This document shows positions 1 to 7,904 of a DNA stretch of 64,000 bases, in pieces. Below the pieces are notes generated by a model that searched no databases, had not been told where the DNA came from, and worked only from the letters and a program-made list of their open reading frames with translations. How positions within the stretch are numbered: the first letter of the stretch is position 1; each line of letters starts with the position of its first letter. The translations under genes were made by a program, and so were the position numbers. Source of the stretch: Brenneria sp. hezel4-2-4 (lineage in GTDB: Bacteria > Pseudomonadota > Gammaproteobacteria > Enterobacterales > Enterobacteriaceae). The DNA is taken from contig NZ_JABJXS010000002.1 in the NCBI RefSeq assembly GCF_013155275.1, positions 558,001 through 622,000 on the forward strand. Direction: 5' to 3'.

Positions 1-2
1 TG

Positions 3-623
3 GCGCTATCGCTGGGGGCGGCCATGCTGCTTAACAGCAAATTGCGCGCTATGGCGCTGTTTCGCAGCATTATAATCATGCCGCTGCTGATCCCGATGAC
101 GGTGATTGCCGCGATCTGGTCGGTGATGCTGCAAACCCCGGATGGGCTGTTCAACGGCCTGTGGGCCGCTCTCACCGGCGCGCAACAGGTGAAAGACTGG
201 CTTGGCGATCCGCGCTATGCGCTGTATGCCATTATCGCGCTGTCTATTTGGGCGTCGTTCCCGTTCCAGATGCTGATTTATCTGGCCGGATTGCAGGAAA
301 TCCCGAAAACGCTGTACGAGGTGGCGGTCATTGACGGCTTCGGCCGTTGGCAACAGTTCCGCTATATCACTTTTCCCGGCCTGCGCAATACGCATATTTT
401 TGCGGTGATCATCACCACAATCGGCGCATTCAGCCTGTTTACACAGGTGAACATTCTGACCGGCGGCGGGCCGAACGGCGCGACCACCACCATTATTCAG
501 TACATGTTCAGCAACGGATTCTCGGCACAGCGCATTGGCTTCGCTTCCGCCGTGTCGGTAGTGTTCTTCTGTGCGGTGCTGCTGCTCGGCCTAGCGCAGA
601 AAAAACTGATGAGCGAAAAATAA
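3..623 (+). CDS. Sugar ABC transporter permease (MalF/UgpA type), 5' end cut off
   Basis: Inner-membrane permease of a carbohydrate ABC importer. The reading frame is open from the first complete codon at position 3, so the protein starts before the window. About 207 residues are visible, with several hydrophobic membrane segments. The EAA loop that contacts the ATPase is seen around the motif EVAVIDGFGRWQQFRYITFP. The ending LAQKKLMSEK is typical of the first permease of CUT1 systems. It is followed after 10 bp by a second permease and then an ATPase, so the three form one operon; the binding protein is probably upstream, outside the window. The substrate is not readable from the permease. 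The neighbouring GH32 enzyme and porins suggest a beta-fructoside or similar oligosaccharide (inference). Confidence 0.9.
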   Translation, partial: ALSLGAAMLLNSKLRAMALFRSIIIMPLLIPMTVIAAIWSVMLQTPDGLFNGLWAALTGAQQVKDWLGDPRYALYAIIALSIWASFPFQMLIYLAGLQEIPKTLYEVAVIDGFGRWQQFRYITFPGLRNTHIFAVIITTIGAFSLFTQVNILTGGGPNGATTTIIQYMFSNGFSAQRIGFASAVSVVFFCAVLLLGLAQKKLMSEK

Positions 624-633
624 CGGTGACCGT

Positions 634-1458
634 ATGCAACTAATCAAATACCTGTTAATCAGCGTGCTGGCGCTGACGATCGCGGTGCCGCTGATGATGA
701 TGGTGACCCTTAGTCTGAACCCGGATAATACGGATATCCTGCGCAGTATGGGGGGGGGGCGAGCCTTTATCCCGCGGCATTTTTCTCTGGACAACTATGC
801 GGCCATTCTGGCCGATACCAACCATCCGTTCGGCCGCTATATTTTCAACACGGCGCTGATCACCGCCGTAACGCTGACGCTGTCCCTATTGATTAACTCC
901 GCCGCCGCCTTTTCACTGGCCTGGGGGCAGGGGAAACATCGGGCGGCGCTGCTGGCGCTGATCGTTGCCTTGCTGGCTATTCCAGGCGAGACGCTGGTAT
1001 TGTCGCAACTGTTCATCGTCAGTCGGGTGGGGATACTGGATACCTATCTGGTGCAGATTATTCCCTGCGTGGCGAACGCCTTCTTTATCTTTCTGTTTTA
1101 TCAGTTCTTCAGCCGCATTCCGCGCGATCTCATCGACGCCGCGCGCGTGGACGGTTTCAGCCTGTTTCGCACCTGGCTCAATGTTGGTCTGCCGTTGTCA
1201 AAGCCGGTGTTTGTCACGGTGGCCACGTTACAGTTTCTCGGCAGTTGGAACAGTTATCTATGGCCGATCATGGTAACGCGCGGCCCGGAAGTCCGTCCGC
1301 TGTCGGTGGCGATGTCCGCTTATTTCGGCAGCAACCAGCTTTACTGGGGCAATATCATGGCCTTCGCGGTGATGATGGCGCTGCCGGTGATGCTATTTTT
1401 CCTGCTGGTACAGCGGCACTTTATTGCCAGCATTACCGGTTCGGCGGTGAAAGGGTGA
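634..1458 (+). CDS. Sugar ABC transporter permease (MalG/UgpE type)
   Basis: Second inner-membrane permease of the same CUT1 importer, 274 residues. It has an N-terminal membrane helix, a periplasmic stretch, then further helices. The EAA loop is visible as DAARVDGFSLFRTWLNVGLPLSKP near residues 168-191. The gene starts 10 bp after the first permease and ends 30 bp before the ATPase, so it is co-transcribed with them. Codons 40-42 (GGG GGG GGG) follow an ATG, giving an uninterrupted run of ten G residues at 750-759. The frame is intact here, but a slip of one base would truncate the protein. Confidence 0.92.
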   Translation: MQLIKYLLISVLALTIAVPLMMMVTLSLNPDNTDILRSMGGGRAFIPRHFSLDNYAAILADTNHPFGRYIFNTALITAVTLTLSLLINSAAAFSLAWGQGKHRAALLALIVALLAIPGETLVLSQLFIVSRVGILDTYLVQIIPCVANAFFIFLFYQFFSRIPRDLIDAARVDGFSLFRTWLNVGLPLSKPVFVTVATLQFLGSWNSYLWPIMVTRGPEVRPLSVAMSAYFGSNQLYWGNIMAFAVMMALPVMLFFLLVQRHFIASITGSAVKG

Positions 1459-1488
1459 CCCTGCGGGGACACGTATTAAGGATGCGCC

Positions 1489-2580
1489 ATGTCTAGTCTG
1501 ATCCTGAAAAATGTACATAAATCATTTGATAACACGCCTGTTTTGCACGACATCAGTATGGAGATCCATGATGGCGAGTTTATGGTCTTCGTCGGCCCTT
1601 CCGGCTGTGGTAAATCCACGCTACTGCGGCTGATTGCCGGGCTGGAGAGCATCGGCGGCGGTGATATCTGCATTGATGGGCGGCGGGTAAACCGGCTGTC
1701 GCCGTCCGAACGCGGTATCGCGATGGTGTTTCAATCCTACGCGCTTTATCCGCACATGACGGTGCGCGAAAATATGAGCGTCGCCCTTAAGGTGGCCGGC
1801 GTCAGCAAAGCGGACATCGTGCGCAAGGTGGATAATGCCGCGCAGATATTGCAGTTGGAAACGCTGCTCGATCGTAAACCGAAACAGCTGTCCGGCGGTC
1901 AACGCCAGCGGGTGGCTATCGGTCGGGCGATTGTCCGTAGCCCGCAGGTGTTCCTGTTTGATGAGCCGCTGTCTAATCTGGATGCGGAACTGCGCGTACA
2001 GATGCGTCTGGAGATCGCCAGCCTGCATGAACAGCTGAAAAGCACCATGATATACGTGACGCACGATCAGGTTGAGGCGATGACCATGGCCGATCGCATT
2101 GCGGTATTGCGCGCCGGGCGGGTAGAACAGATCGGTACGCCGTTGGATCTGTACCATCATCCGCTCAATCAGTTTGTCGCCGGCTTTATTGGTTCGCCGA
2201 AGATGAATTTTATCCCCTTGAAGCTGCTGCGGCGCGATGGAGTTCGGGTCTGGCTGCAAACCCTTGACGGACAAACGTTGACGCTGCAAACCCAAACACC
2301 GCTGCCGCACGACCTGCCGTTTGCCACGCTGGGGATCCGGCCTGAGCATATTGCCGTTGACGGCAGCCGGGAGTGTGTCCTGCCGGTCACCGTAACCGCC
2401 ATTGAGATGCTGGGGGGAACCAGCTATGTGCATGCGCGCACGACCGACCAGCAAGAAATTGTCTGTGAAGTGAAATCCTCGCAGTTGCCTGAAAAGTACC
2501 GCCAGGCTGATTTCTGTTTCTCCTCCGCCGACTGCTATCTGTTTGATCATCTGGGCAACAGCCTGCCGCTGCACCGTTGA
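1489..2580 (+). CDS. Sugar ABC transporter ATP-binding protein (MalK/UgpC family)
   Basis: 363-residue cytoplasmic ATPase that energises the two preceding permeases. Walker A GPSGCGKS lies at about residues 36-43, the ABC signature LSGGQRQR at about 134, Walker B with [11 protein letters not shown] follows, and the switch-histidine region is TMIYVTHDQ. The C-terminal third contains the OB-fold/TOBE-type regulatory domain usual for CUT1 ATPases (LGIRPEHI). The ATG at 1489 has AAGGA 5-6 bases upstream. It is the last gene of the transporter operon; the next + strand gene is unrelated in base composition. Confidence 0.93.
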   Translation: MSSLILKNVHKSFDNTPVLHDISMEIHDGEFMVFVGPSGCGKSTLLRLIAGLESIGGGDICIDGRRVNRLSPSERGIAMVFQSYALYPHMTVRENMSVALKVAGVSKADIVRKVDNAAQILQLETLLDRKPKQLSGGQRQRVAIGRAIVRSPQVFLFDEPLSNLDAELRVQMRLEIASLHEQLKSTMIYVTHDQVEAMTMADRIAVLRAGRVEQIGTPLDLYHHPLNQFVAGFIGSPKMNFIPLKLLRRDGVRVWLQTLDGQTLTLQTQTPLPHDLPFATLGIRPEHIAVDGSRECVLPVTVTAIEMLGGTSYVHARTTDQQEIVCEVKSSQLPEKYRQADFCFSSADCYLFDHLGNSLPLHR

Positions 2581-2708
2581 TTCTTCTGCCTATCGCGTCC
2601 TGACCAGGGCTTGATAGGCGGTTGACGCTCCTTCACGTTCTCCCGCCGATCCGAAAGTTGGTTTTTATTTATGATTTTCCAAGGCTATTATTGTCATGGG
2701 ATGAGGTG

Positions 2709-3701
2709 ATGGATGATAAAATGGAAAAGAAGAGTAATCGTATAGTTTCATATGTATTGATGATATTAGGCGCCGTTTTCTTACTGATTTTTATAGTTGT
2801 TGGCTATAAGACCATGCTTTCTAATGGACATTCTGTTTTTGACAGTAGAACATTTTGTGGCGAAGTAAAAAATGCGAATACGCTATATTCGTCTGACTCA
2901 TTATTTCTGAGGTTGGATAATAATATTAAGGGAATAATGCAGTTAAGCGGCAGTGTCAATATTAGCGAGGAAACATTTAAAAAATACAATCTGGATAAAA
3001 ACAAATTGCATTTAAGAATGGAAGGGTTACAGGTTATTCCCGCATTTCCATCGTTTGTTTTCAACGATATTGTCGTCGGCGAGTTAAAAAAAAACTTCAA
3101 TTCAGTAAATAAAAACGCATTTGCAGAAATTGAAAAAAAACCTGTTGATTTGCACAGCAATGACGAGGATTTTCCATTTGAGACGTATCGCTATGGCTAC
3201 AGGTTTATTCCCTATATAACGCTTGACGGCCAGAGAGTGGATATCGCGATGAGTAATATAATAACCATCGCTCAGCTATCGCCATCCTTTTCCCCCAGAG
3301 TGGCGAGTTCACCGGCACAATATATGGACAATAGAACCGGTGAAGATAGCCTGGATCAATTTAACGACGGCTACAAAAATAATGAGTGCGCTATTCTTAT
3401 AGAAAGAAGCGCTATGTTTAAAACCATGGTGATTTTATTGATTGTTTTTTTGTTCTTTCCCTGTTTGTTTGCCTTTTTAAGGCAGGATATTCAGTCAGGA
3501 ATTGATATCATTGCCGCATTGATCAGCGTGGCGGTCATTCGTTCATTTTTGATCGGTTCAATCGATGATTTTGATTTTTATAAAATAGACTTCTTCTTCG
3601 GCCTGGCAATCGTATTGCCTGCGGTGATCCCGCTGTTACGGTCTCCGTGGTTTAATCGTGAAAAAAATCGTCTTCTTCCGGCGGCTAGACGGCGGCGTTA
3701 G
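2709..3701 (+). CDS. Hypothetical membrane protein, AT-rich, unknown function
   Basis: Not recognised. With the ATG at 2709 the product is 330 residues. This start is preferred over the longer frame from 2622 because GATGAGG sits just upstream. There is one membrane helix near the N-terminus (about residues 12-32) and a large non-membrane region of about 200 residues. At least two or three hydrophobic helices follow in the last 90 residues, and the tail is basic (NREKNRLLPAARRRR). The DNA is clearly richer in A+T than the genes on both sides and uses many AAA, AAT and TTT codons, which suggests recent acquisition. It sits between the ABC operon and the convergent porin operon. Nothing in it ties it to sugar uptake. 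Confidence 0.7.
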   Translation: MDDKMEKKSNRIVSYVLMILGAVFLLIFIVVGYKTMLSNGHSVFDSRTFCGEVKNANTLYSSDSLFLRLDNNIKGIMQLSGSVNISEETFKKYNLDKNKLHLRMEGLQVIPAFPSFVFNDIVVGELKKNFNSVNKNAFAEIEKKPVDLHSNDEDFPFETYRYGYRFIPYITLDGQRVDIAMSNIITIAQLSPSFSPRVASSPAQYMDNRTGEDSLDQFNDGYKNNECAILIERSAMFKTMVILLIVFLFFPCLFAFLRQDIQSGIDIIAALISVAVIRSFLIGSIDDFDFYKIDFFFGLAIVLPAVIPLLRSPWFNREKNRLLPAARRRR

Positions 3702-3752
3702 TCGCGTCGCAACGGCATGAGGATATCCCCATGACGATCCGGCAACGGAAAT

Positions 3753-3774
3753 CGGTGCGCCGCGGGGCGCACCG
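3753..3774. terminator. Possible bidirectional terminator hairpin
   Basis: Perfect 9-bp inverted repeat CGGTGCGCC / GGCGCACCG with a 4-base loop, in the 94-bp gap between the convergent hypothetical gene and porin gene. No T-tract follows on either side, so it may only be a weak or 3'-end-stabilising hairpin. Confidence 0.4.
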
Positions 3775-3795
3775 TCGTCGCGCGGGGGCGTCGGA

Positions 3796-4824
3796 TCAGA
3801 AATTGAAATCCGCGGACAGCATGTAAAACATATTGATGGCCTTGCCGTTGGTCACCCAACTGCCGCCCTGTTTGTCATCCGAGGCTTTTACTTCACCGGC
3901 GACGGTAAACCGCTTGCTGACAGGGTAGGTTGCGCCCAGCGCCGCGTATTTGTAGCGGGTGTTTTGGAAGACTTCGCCATCCGTTTTATTGGCGTTGTAT
4001 TTGCGATAGTGACCGATGCCGCTGTGCAGCGTAGTGGTTAGGCCGCTGTCCCAGTTATGCCAGACGCCGACGCGGGTGGTCCAGTCCTGGTCATTGATAT
4101 CTCCCCACTGTTTGCGCTGCATCGTGGCTTCGCTGTAGCGGCTGCGCAGCCAGACGCCGGTGCTGTCGGTAATGATGTACTGTATGCCGGGTTCGATTTC
4201 ACTGGTCGAAATATCCGTGTCGTTAATGAATTCGCCGCCGGCGGATCGTTTGTGCTGTAGATCCTGATACAGGTAGCCAAACATCACTAGGCGATCGGTA
4301 AGGCGATATGTGCCATAAAGCTTGTAGCGCACCTGCCAGCGTTCGTTGAGCGATTCGCTGCCGGCCAGCAGTTCCGCGCCAACGCTGCCGCGCGCGAACG
4401 GGTGTTCGTAGCCGAAGATCAACTGGGTACGCTGCGTCTGCCGTTCATAGCGCTGGCTGGTAAAACCGCCCTGATATTCCGTTTCCCGCGCATTGTAAAA
4501 GGCCAGATACCATGGCGGCAGGCTGTCATGGCGCAATACCGCCTGCGACAGCACAAAGTTATCCGCGCCGTTGTGGGTAGCGCTGTTTTTCCAGTTGGAA
4601 TCGGTGATTTCCAGTTTACTTTTAATATTGCCGTGGACTTTTCCGCCGTGCGGATAGGACGAACGCGTGGTCGTCCACATCACATCCTCATTCAGATAAG
4701 ACCAGGGATTGACCCCGACTACGGTGCCATTATCGTTGCGCATGATATCCATGGCTGCCTGACTGGCTGCCGGCAGCAGCGCGATGGTGAGCAGAACCCA
4801 TGTTGTGGAGATAACGGTTTTCAT
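3796..4824 (-). CDS. Outer-membrane porin, OmpG/KdgM-like (downstream copy)
   Basis: 342 residues from the ATG at 4824, which has AAGGGA 8 bases upstream and begins a standard signal peptide (MKTVISTTWVLLTIALLPAASQA). An upstream in-frame start at 4884 would put 20 non-signal residues in front and is rejected. The mature part is rich in alternating polar/aromatic beta strands and ends in NF-terminal ADFNF, the usual C-terminal phenylalanine of outer-membrane barrels. It resembles the porin at 6431-7525 over its length (for example WYLAFYNARETEYQGGF against WYFGYWNAREDNYKGQF). It is the last gene of the porin-GH32-porin operon, presumably a diffusion channel for oligosaccharides. Assignment to OmpG rather than KdgM family is not certain. 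Confidence 0.85.
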   Translation of the reverse strand: MKTVISTTWVLLTIALLPAASQAAMDIMRNDNGTVVGVNPWSYLNEDVMWTTTRSSYPHGGKVHGNIKSKLEITDSNWKNSATHNGADNFVLSQAVLRHDSLPPWYLAFYNARETEYQGGFTSQRYERQTQRTQLIFGYEHPFARGSVGAELLAGSESLNERWQVRYKLYGTYRLTDRLVMFGYLYQDLQHKRSAGGEFINDTDISTSEIEPGIQYIITDSTGVWLRSRYSEATMQRKQWGDINDQDWTTRVGVWHNWDSGLTTTLHSGIGHYRKYNANKTDGEVFQNTRYKYAALGATYPVSKRFTVAGEVKASDDKQGGSWVTNGKAINMFYMLSADFNF

Positions 4825-4880
4825 AAATAATCCCTTGCGACGGTTTTCGCAATGCAGTGAGAAATAGGGCGATACGCGAA

Positions 4881-6383
4881 TCAAAACTGCCGAATACGCA
4901 GATTGCGGGTATCGATATCATTACGTGTGGCGCTGATCGCCCATTTCTTGCCGGCAATATGGTACATGCGCGTGCTGAAGGCGATCGTGTCATTGATGTA
5001 GAACACGGCAATGGAGTCCTCAATAATCACTTTCAGCGCAAGCGTGTCGGATAATGGCGTAGTTATCCCGCTTTCCGGCTGACTGGTTGGCAGCGCATCG
5101 ATGCCGGCGGTATAGAAAAGGACCTTATTGGTCTTTTTATTAAACACGACGTTGACCGGCGCGTTTTGCGGGATATCGTCGCTCATGCCGAAGCTGAAAA
5201 TAGCGCCGTTGCCGGTGAGGCGCAGATCGCCGCTAATTTCGGTAGTGCCGGTCAACGGCGCAAATACCCGGCTGCTGATTTCGCCGAACGAGGCGGCGCT
5301 GTGGGTCGTCGCGACGGGGTGTAATACGCTGGCCTGAGGGACTTTTTGTGCGAAAGCCGCCTCCATTTCCTGCGGCAGCCTGGTGTGCAGTTGGCCGTCG
5401 GTCGCGGCCGTCAGTTCATGAGCGATAAGGTTGCCCGCCCAGTCGGTGGTGCCTTTATTGTTTTCATCGGCTTTGGTCGGCACCCAGCCGAAAACAAACA
5501 GACGTTTGTTCTGTTCCACCAGCTTGCCGGCGTAGAGTCCGGCGCCGTCAAAATAAAATTTTTCCGGTTTAACAAAGGGGCCGTTGGGGGATTCCGCCAT
5601 ACGGTACTGGGTCTGGCGATGCGGCCATTGGTCGCTGAAGCTGAGATACCAGCGGCCGTTGAAGTTAACCAACGTCGGACATTCCAGATTGGCGTCATAG
5701 CTGGGGGTGTCATTGCGAAACAGAACGCCTTCGTCGCGCCAGGCGGTCAGGTTATCGGAGGTGTATTTGACAATTACGCCCGCGCCATTTTGACGGGTGG
5801 TAATCAGCATCCAGTAGCGGTTTTCCTCAGGAATATAGACCACATGCGGATCGCGGAAATCGCTTGCCCGATAGTTTTTGCCGGGGAGGAAGGTATCCTT
5901 AGGGTGCTTGGTCCAGTTGCGCATATCGTTACTGGTCGCATGCATAATCGACTCTGCCGGATAGACGTTCTGGTTATGCGCGGTGTACCAGGCGTGATAA
6001 ACACCGCCGACTTTAATCACCGAACCGGTGCCCAGCAACAGTTCCGGGCTATCGAGATCGTTGATATAGGGAATCACTTCGCCCAGATTTTTATAATGAT
6101 ACAAATTCTGGCTTTCCAGCAGATGCCAGGCGTGTACGCCCAGATCCTTGCCGCCGCGAACGTCATTAAGGTGAAAAACGTAAAACCGGTTATTTTCGGA
6201 AAAGGGCATGGGGTCGCCGATATAGGAGCCGGGGATGCGTGGAAAAAACGCGCTTACCTCACTGGGTGTCCCGGTTTCGCTGGCCGCCGGGTTGCTCTGA
6301 GCCGGCGGCATTGAGTAGGCGGTATTCAGCGATGTTATCAGCAGCATCAGTATCGCCGTGGAAATGTTGTTGGGTCTGAACAT
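4881..6383 (-). CDS. Exported glycoside hydrolase family 32 (beta-fructosidase-like)
   Basis: 500 residues with a signal peptide (about residues 1-24, ending TAYS), so periplasmic or secreted. The GH32/GH68-type five-bladed propeller motifs are visible: a nucleophile-type aspartate at D57 in YIGDPMPF, the RDP motif at 177-179 (DFRDPHVV), and the acid/base glutamate E234 in LECPTL. After about residue 350 a beta-sandwich-like C-terminal module follows, as in GH32. The N-terminal motif departs from the usual WMNDPNG, so this is a divergent member. It may be a levanase/inulinase, sucrose hydrolase or fructosyltransferase. It lies between two porin genes in one operon, and its ATG has a GAGAGAA upstream. 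The substrate is inferred only from the fold. Confidence 0.8.
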   Translation of the reverse strand: MFRPNNISTAILMLLITSLNTAYSMPPAQSNPAASETGTPSEVSAFFPRIPGSYIGDPMPFSENNRFYVFHLNDVRGGKDLGVHAWHLLESQNLYHYKNLGEVIPYINDLDSPELLLGTGSVIKVGGVYHAWYTAHNQNVYPAESIMHATSNDMRNWTKHPKDTFLPGKNYRASDFRDPHVVYIPEENRYWMLITTRQNGAGVIVKYTSDNLTAWRDEGVLFRNDTPSYDANLECPTLVNFNGRWYLSFSDQWPHRQTQYRMAESPNGPFVKPEKFYFDGAGLYAGKLVEQNKRLFVFGWVPTKADENNKGTTDWAGNLIAHELTAATDGQLHTRLPQEMEAAFAQKVPQASVLHPVATTHSAASFGEISSRVFAPLTGTTEISGDLRLTGNGAIFSFGMSDDIPQNAPVNVVFNKKTNKVLFYTAGIDALPTSQPESGITTPLSDTLALKVIIEDSIAVFYINDTIAFSTRMYHIAGKKWAISATRNDIDTRNLRIRQF

Positions 6384-6430
6384 GATGTTCTCTCTTGTAT
6401 GGAATAGTTATTTTCACAGGGGCATAGGAA

Positions 6431-7525
6431 TCAGAAACTGTATTCAACGCCGACCACGGTAAACGGATTCCAGGAATGGCCGTCATTGGCCCATTGGCCG
6501 TGCGACTTGGTAAACTGGGCTTTGAATTCGCCATAAAGACGCAGGTTGTCGACAATGGGGTAGCTGGCGGTGGCGCCGATGAAGTGATATTTGCCGCTGT
6601 AGAATATTTCGGATCTGTTGGCGTCATTATAAATTTTGTCATTGCCAAATCCGACATACACCGACGTCAGCAGGGGATACCAGTTGCGCCATAATCCGGC
6701 GCTTATTTTCCACTCTTCTTCGATAATATTTCCCCAGAATTTGCGCGCCTGTTTATCCCAGGAATAATAAGGACGCAGATAAATGCCTAAATCCGGATTC
6801 ACCCGATATTGCAGCGAGGGTTCCATTTCCATGGAATGGTGTTCCAGATCGTTATTATTCGAATCGTTACTTTGTGGTTGATATTCGCGGAACACGTAGC
6901 CGGAGACCGACCACTTATCGGTCAGACGGGATTCGCCCCACAATTTCAGCCGGCCTTTCCAGCGTTTTGTCGCGCTTTCAGTGCCGCCCAATACTTCGAT
7001 GCCCCAGTTGCCGCGGTAAAATTCGTTGATTTTGCCGATATACATCTCGTTGATGGTGTTGGTACCGCTATAGTCCTGATTAGAAAACTGACCTTTATAA
7101 TTATCTTCGCGGGCGTTCCAGTAACCAAAATACCAACCCGGTAATTCATCATGCCGTAACCAGGCCTGAATCAGCGCCAGCTTGAATTTGCCGCCGTTTT
7201 TGCTGTTGTCTTTCCAGCGCGTGTCGTCAATTTCAATTTTACTGCCGATATTTCCGTGCAGGCCGCCCGCGTCCAGCGAACTGTCCACGGTGTTCCAGTG
7301 CACCGACTGTTGCTCCTGAGAGATGCGGGCGATATCCACATTCTCCGCTTGATAATCATTCGCCGCGGTCGCCTGCCCGGTCGTCCCCAGAGAGGCTACC
7401 CCGGCGCTGTCGGTTGTGCCGCCGGATGACACGCGCTGTTCCGCGGCAGGCGGTTCCTCGGTTGTTGCCGCGGCGGCCTGACCGGCAAGCAGCGCCATCG
7501 AAATGCAAAAATAGGTATTTTTCAT
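6431..7525 (-). CDS. Outer-membrane porin, OmpG/KdgM-like (upstream copy)
   Basis: 364 residues with signal peptide (MKNTYFCISMALLAGQAAA). A low-complexity Ala/Thr/Glu/Gly stretch of about 40 residues follows before the barrel begins, which the paralogue at 3796-4824 lacks. It ends GVEYSF, a classical barrel C-terminus. Segments such as LEHHSMEMEPSLQYRVNPDLGIYLRPYY look like the strand-turn pattern of OmpG. It is the first gene of the operon (47 bp to the GH32 gene), and the LacI/CRP control region is just upstream. E. coli carries ompG next to an ABC sugar cassette and a LacI regulator near psp, so the context is analogous. Confidence 0.85.
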   Translation of the reverse strand: MKNTYFCISMALLAGQAAAATTEEPPAAEQRVSSGGTTDSAGVASLGTTGQATAANDYQAENVDIARISQEQQSVHWNTVDSSLDAGGLHGNIGSKIEIDDTRWKDNSKNGGKFKLALIQAWLRHDELPGWYFGYWNAREDNYKGQFSNQDYSGTNTINEMYIGKINEFYRGNWGIEVLGGTESATKRWKGRLKLWGESRLTDKWSVSGYVFREYQPQSNDSNNNDLEHHSMEMEPSLQYRVNPDLGIYLRPYYSWDKQARKFWGNIIEEEWKISAGLWRNWYPLLTSVYVGFGNDKIYNDANRSEIFYSGKYHFIGATASYPIVDNLRLYGEFKAQFTKSHGQWANDGHSWNPFTVVGVEYSF

Positions 7526-7580
7526 CGCGTATCATTCTCGTTGTCATTATTGATAGGGAGATAACATCTTTGCTCCAGCT

Positions 7581-7596
7581 ACACGGCAAACCGTGT
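7581..7596. repeat. Perfect inverted repeat ACACGG-N4-CCGTGT in the porin leader
   Basis: Six-base arms with four-base spacer, immediately downstream of operator 1 with respect to porin transcription. It could be a small hairpin in the leader or a second protein site. The function is not known. Confidence 0.4.
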
Positions 7597-7598
7597 TA

Positions 7599-7610
7599 GT
7601 TAACGTTAAC
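7599..7610. promoter_or_regulatory. Candidate LacI-family operator O1
   Basis: 12-bp perfect palindrome GTTAACGTTAAC about 75-85 bp upstream of the first porin gene. The same 12-mer occurs again at 7670-7681; the centres are 71 bp apart. It lies next to the LacI-family gene at 7905 and has the central CG of LacI/GalR-type operators. If the CRP-like site at 7651-7666 acts at -41.5, O1 would cover the start of transcription. Confidence 0.7.
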
Positions 7611-7650
7611 ATCACGCCATAAAACAGGAGAAGATCAGGGATGATGGATT

Positions 7651-7666
7651 TATGATGTTAATCACA
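7651..7666 (-). promoter_or_regulatory. Candidate CRP-cAMP site
   Basis: Read on the minus strand this is TGTGATTAACATCATA, matching TGTGA-N6-TCACA in 9 of 10 half-site positions. It lies between the two LacI-type operators and upstream of the porin operon, as expected for catabolite-controlled sugar genes. Confidence 0.6.
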
Positions 7667-7669
7667 ATG

Positions 7670-7681
7670 GTTAACGTTAAC
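7670..7681. promoter_or_regulatory. Candidate LacI-family operator O2
   Basis: Second exact copy of GTTAACGTTAAC. It is placed so that a tetrameric repressor could loop to O1 across the CRP-like site, and it lies upstream of the regulator gene as well, so autoregulation is possible. Confidence 0.65.
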
Positions 7682-7904
7682 ATTGGTTTTATGCGAGCGA
7701 CATCATGTTTATTATTTAAACTTATTATTTTTGCAGCCGGCGGCCTGAATATACGTAGAATCAGCCGCGTGGGCGGCACGACGCCGTTAGCGGTTGCCGC
7801 CGGTCGGTTGGTCTCCTCGCACGAGGGAAACACAAATGATTCAGTCAGCGATGTTCACCCACGGGACATCGTCGTTGTCGGATATAAAGTAGGGAAAGGA
7901 CGGT

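Noticed and set aside
1621-2574. 317-codon frame antisense to the sugar ABC ATPase
   Set aside because: Shadow of a real gene, full of Arg/Gln/His typical of antisense translation.
5346-6314. 322-codon frame antisense to the GH32 gene
   Set aside because: Mirror of a GC-rich coding strand; no start signals or domain, while the GH32 motifs on the other strand are clear.
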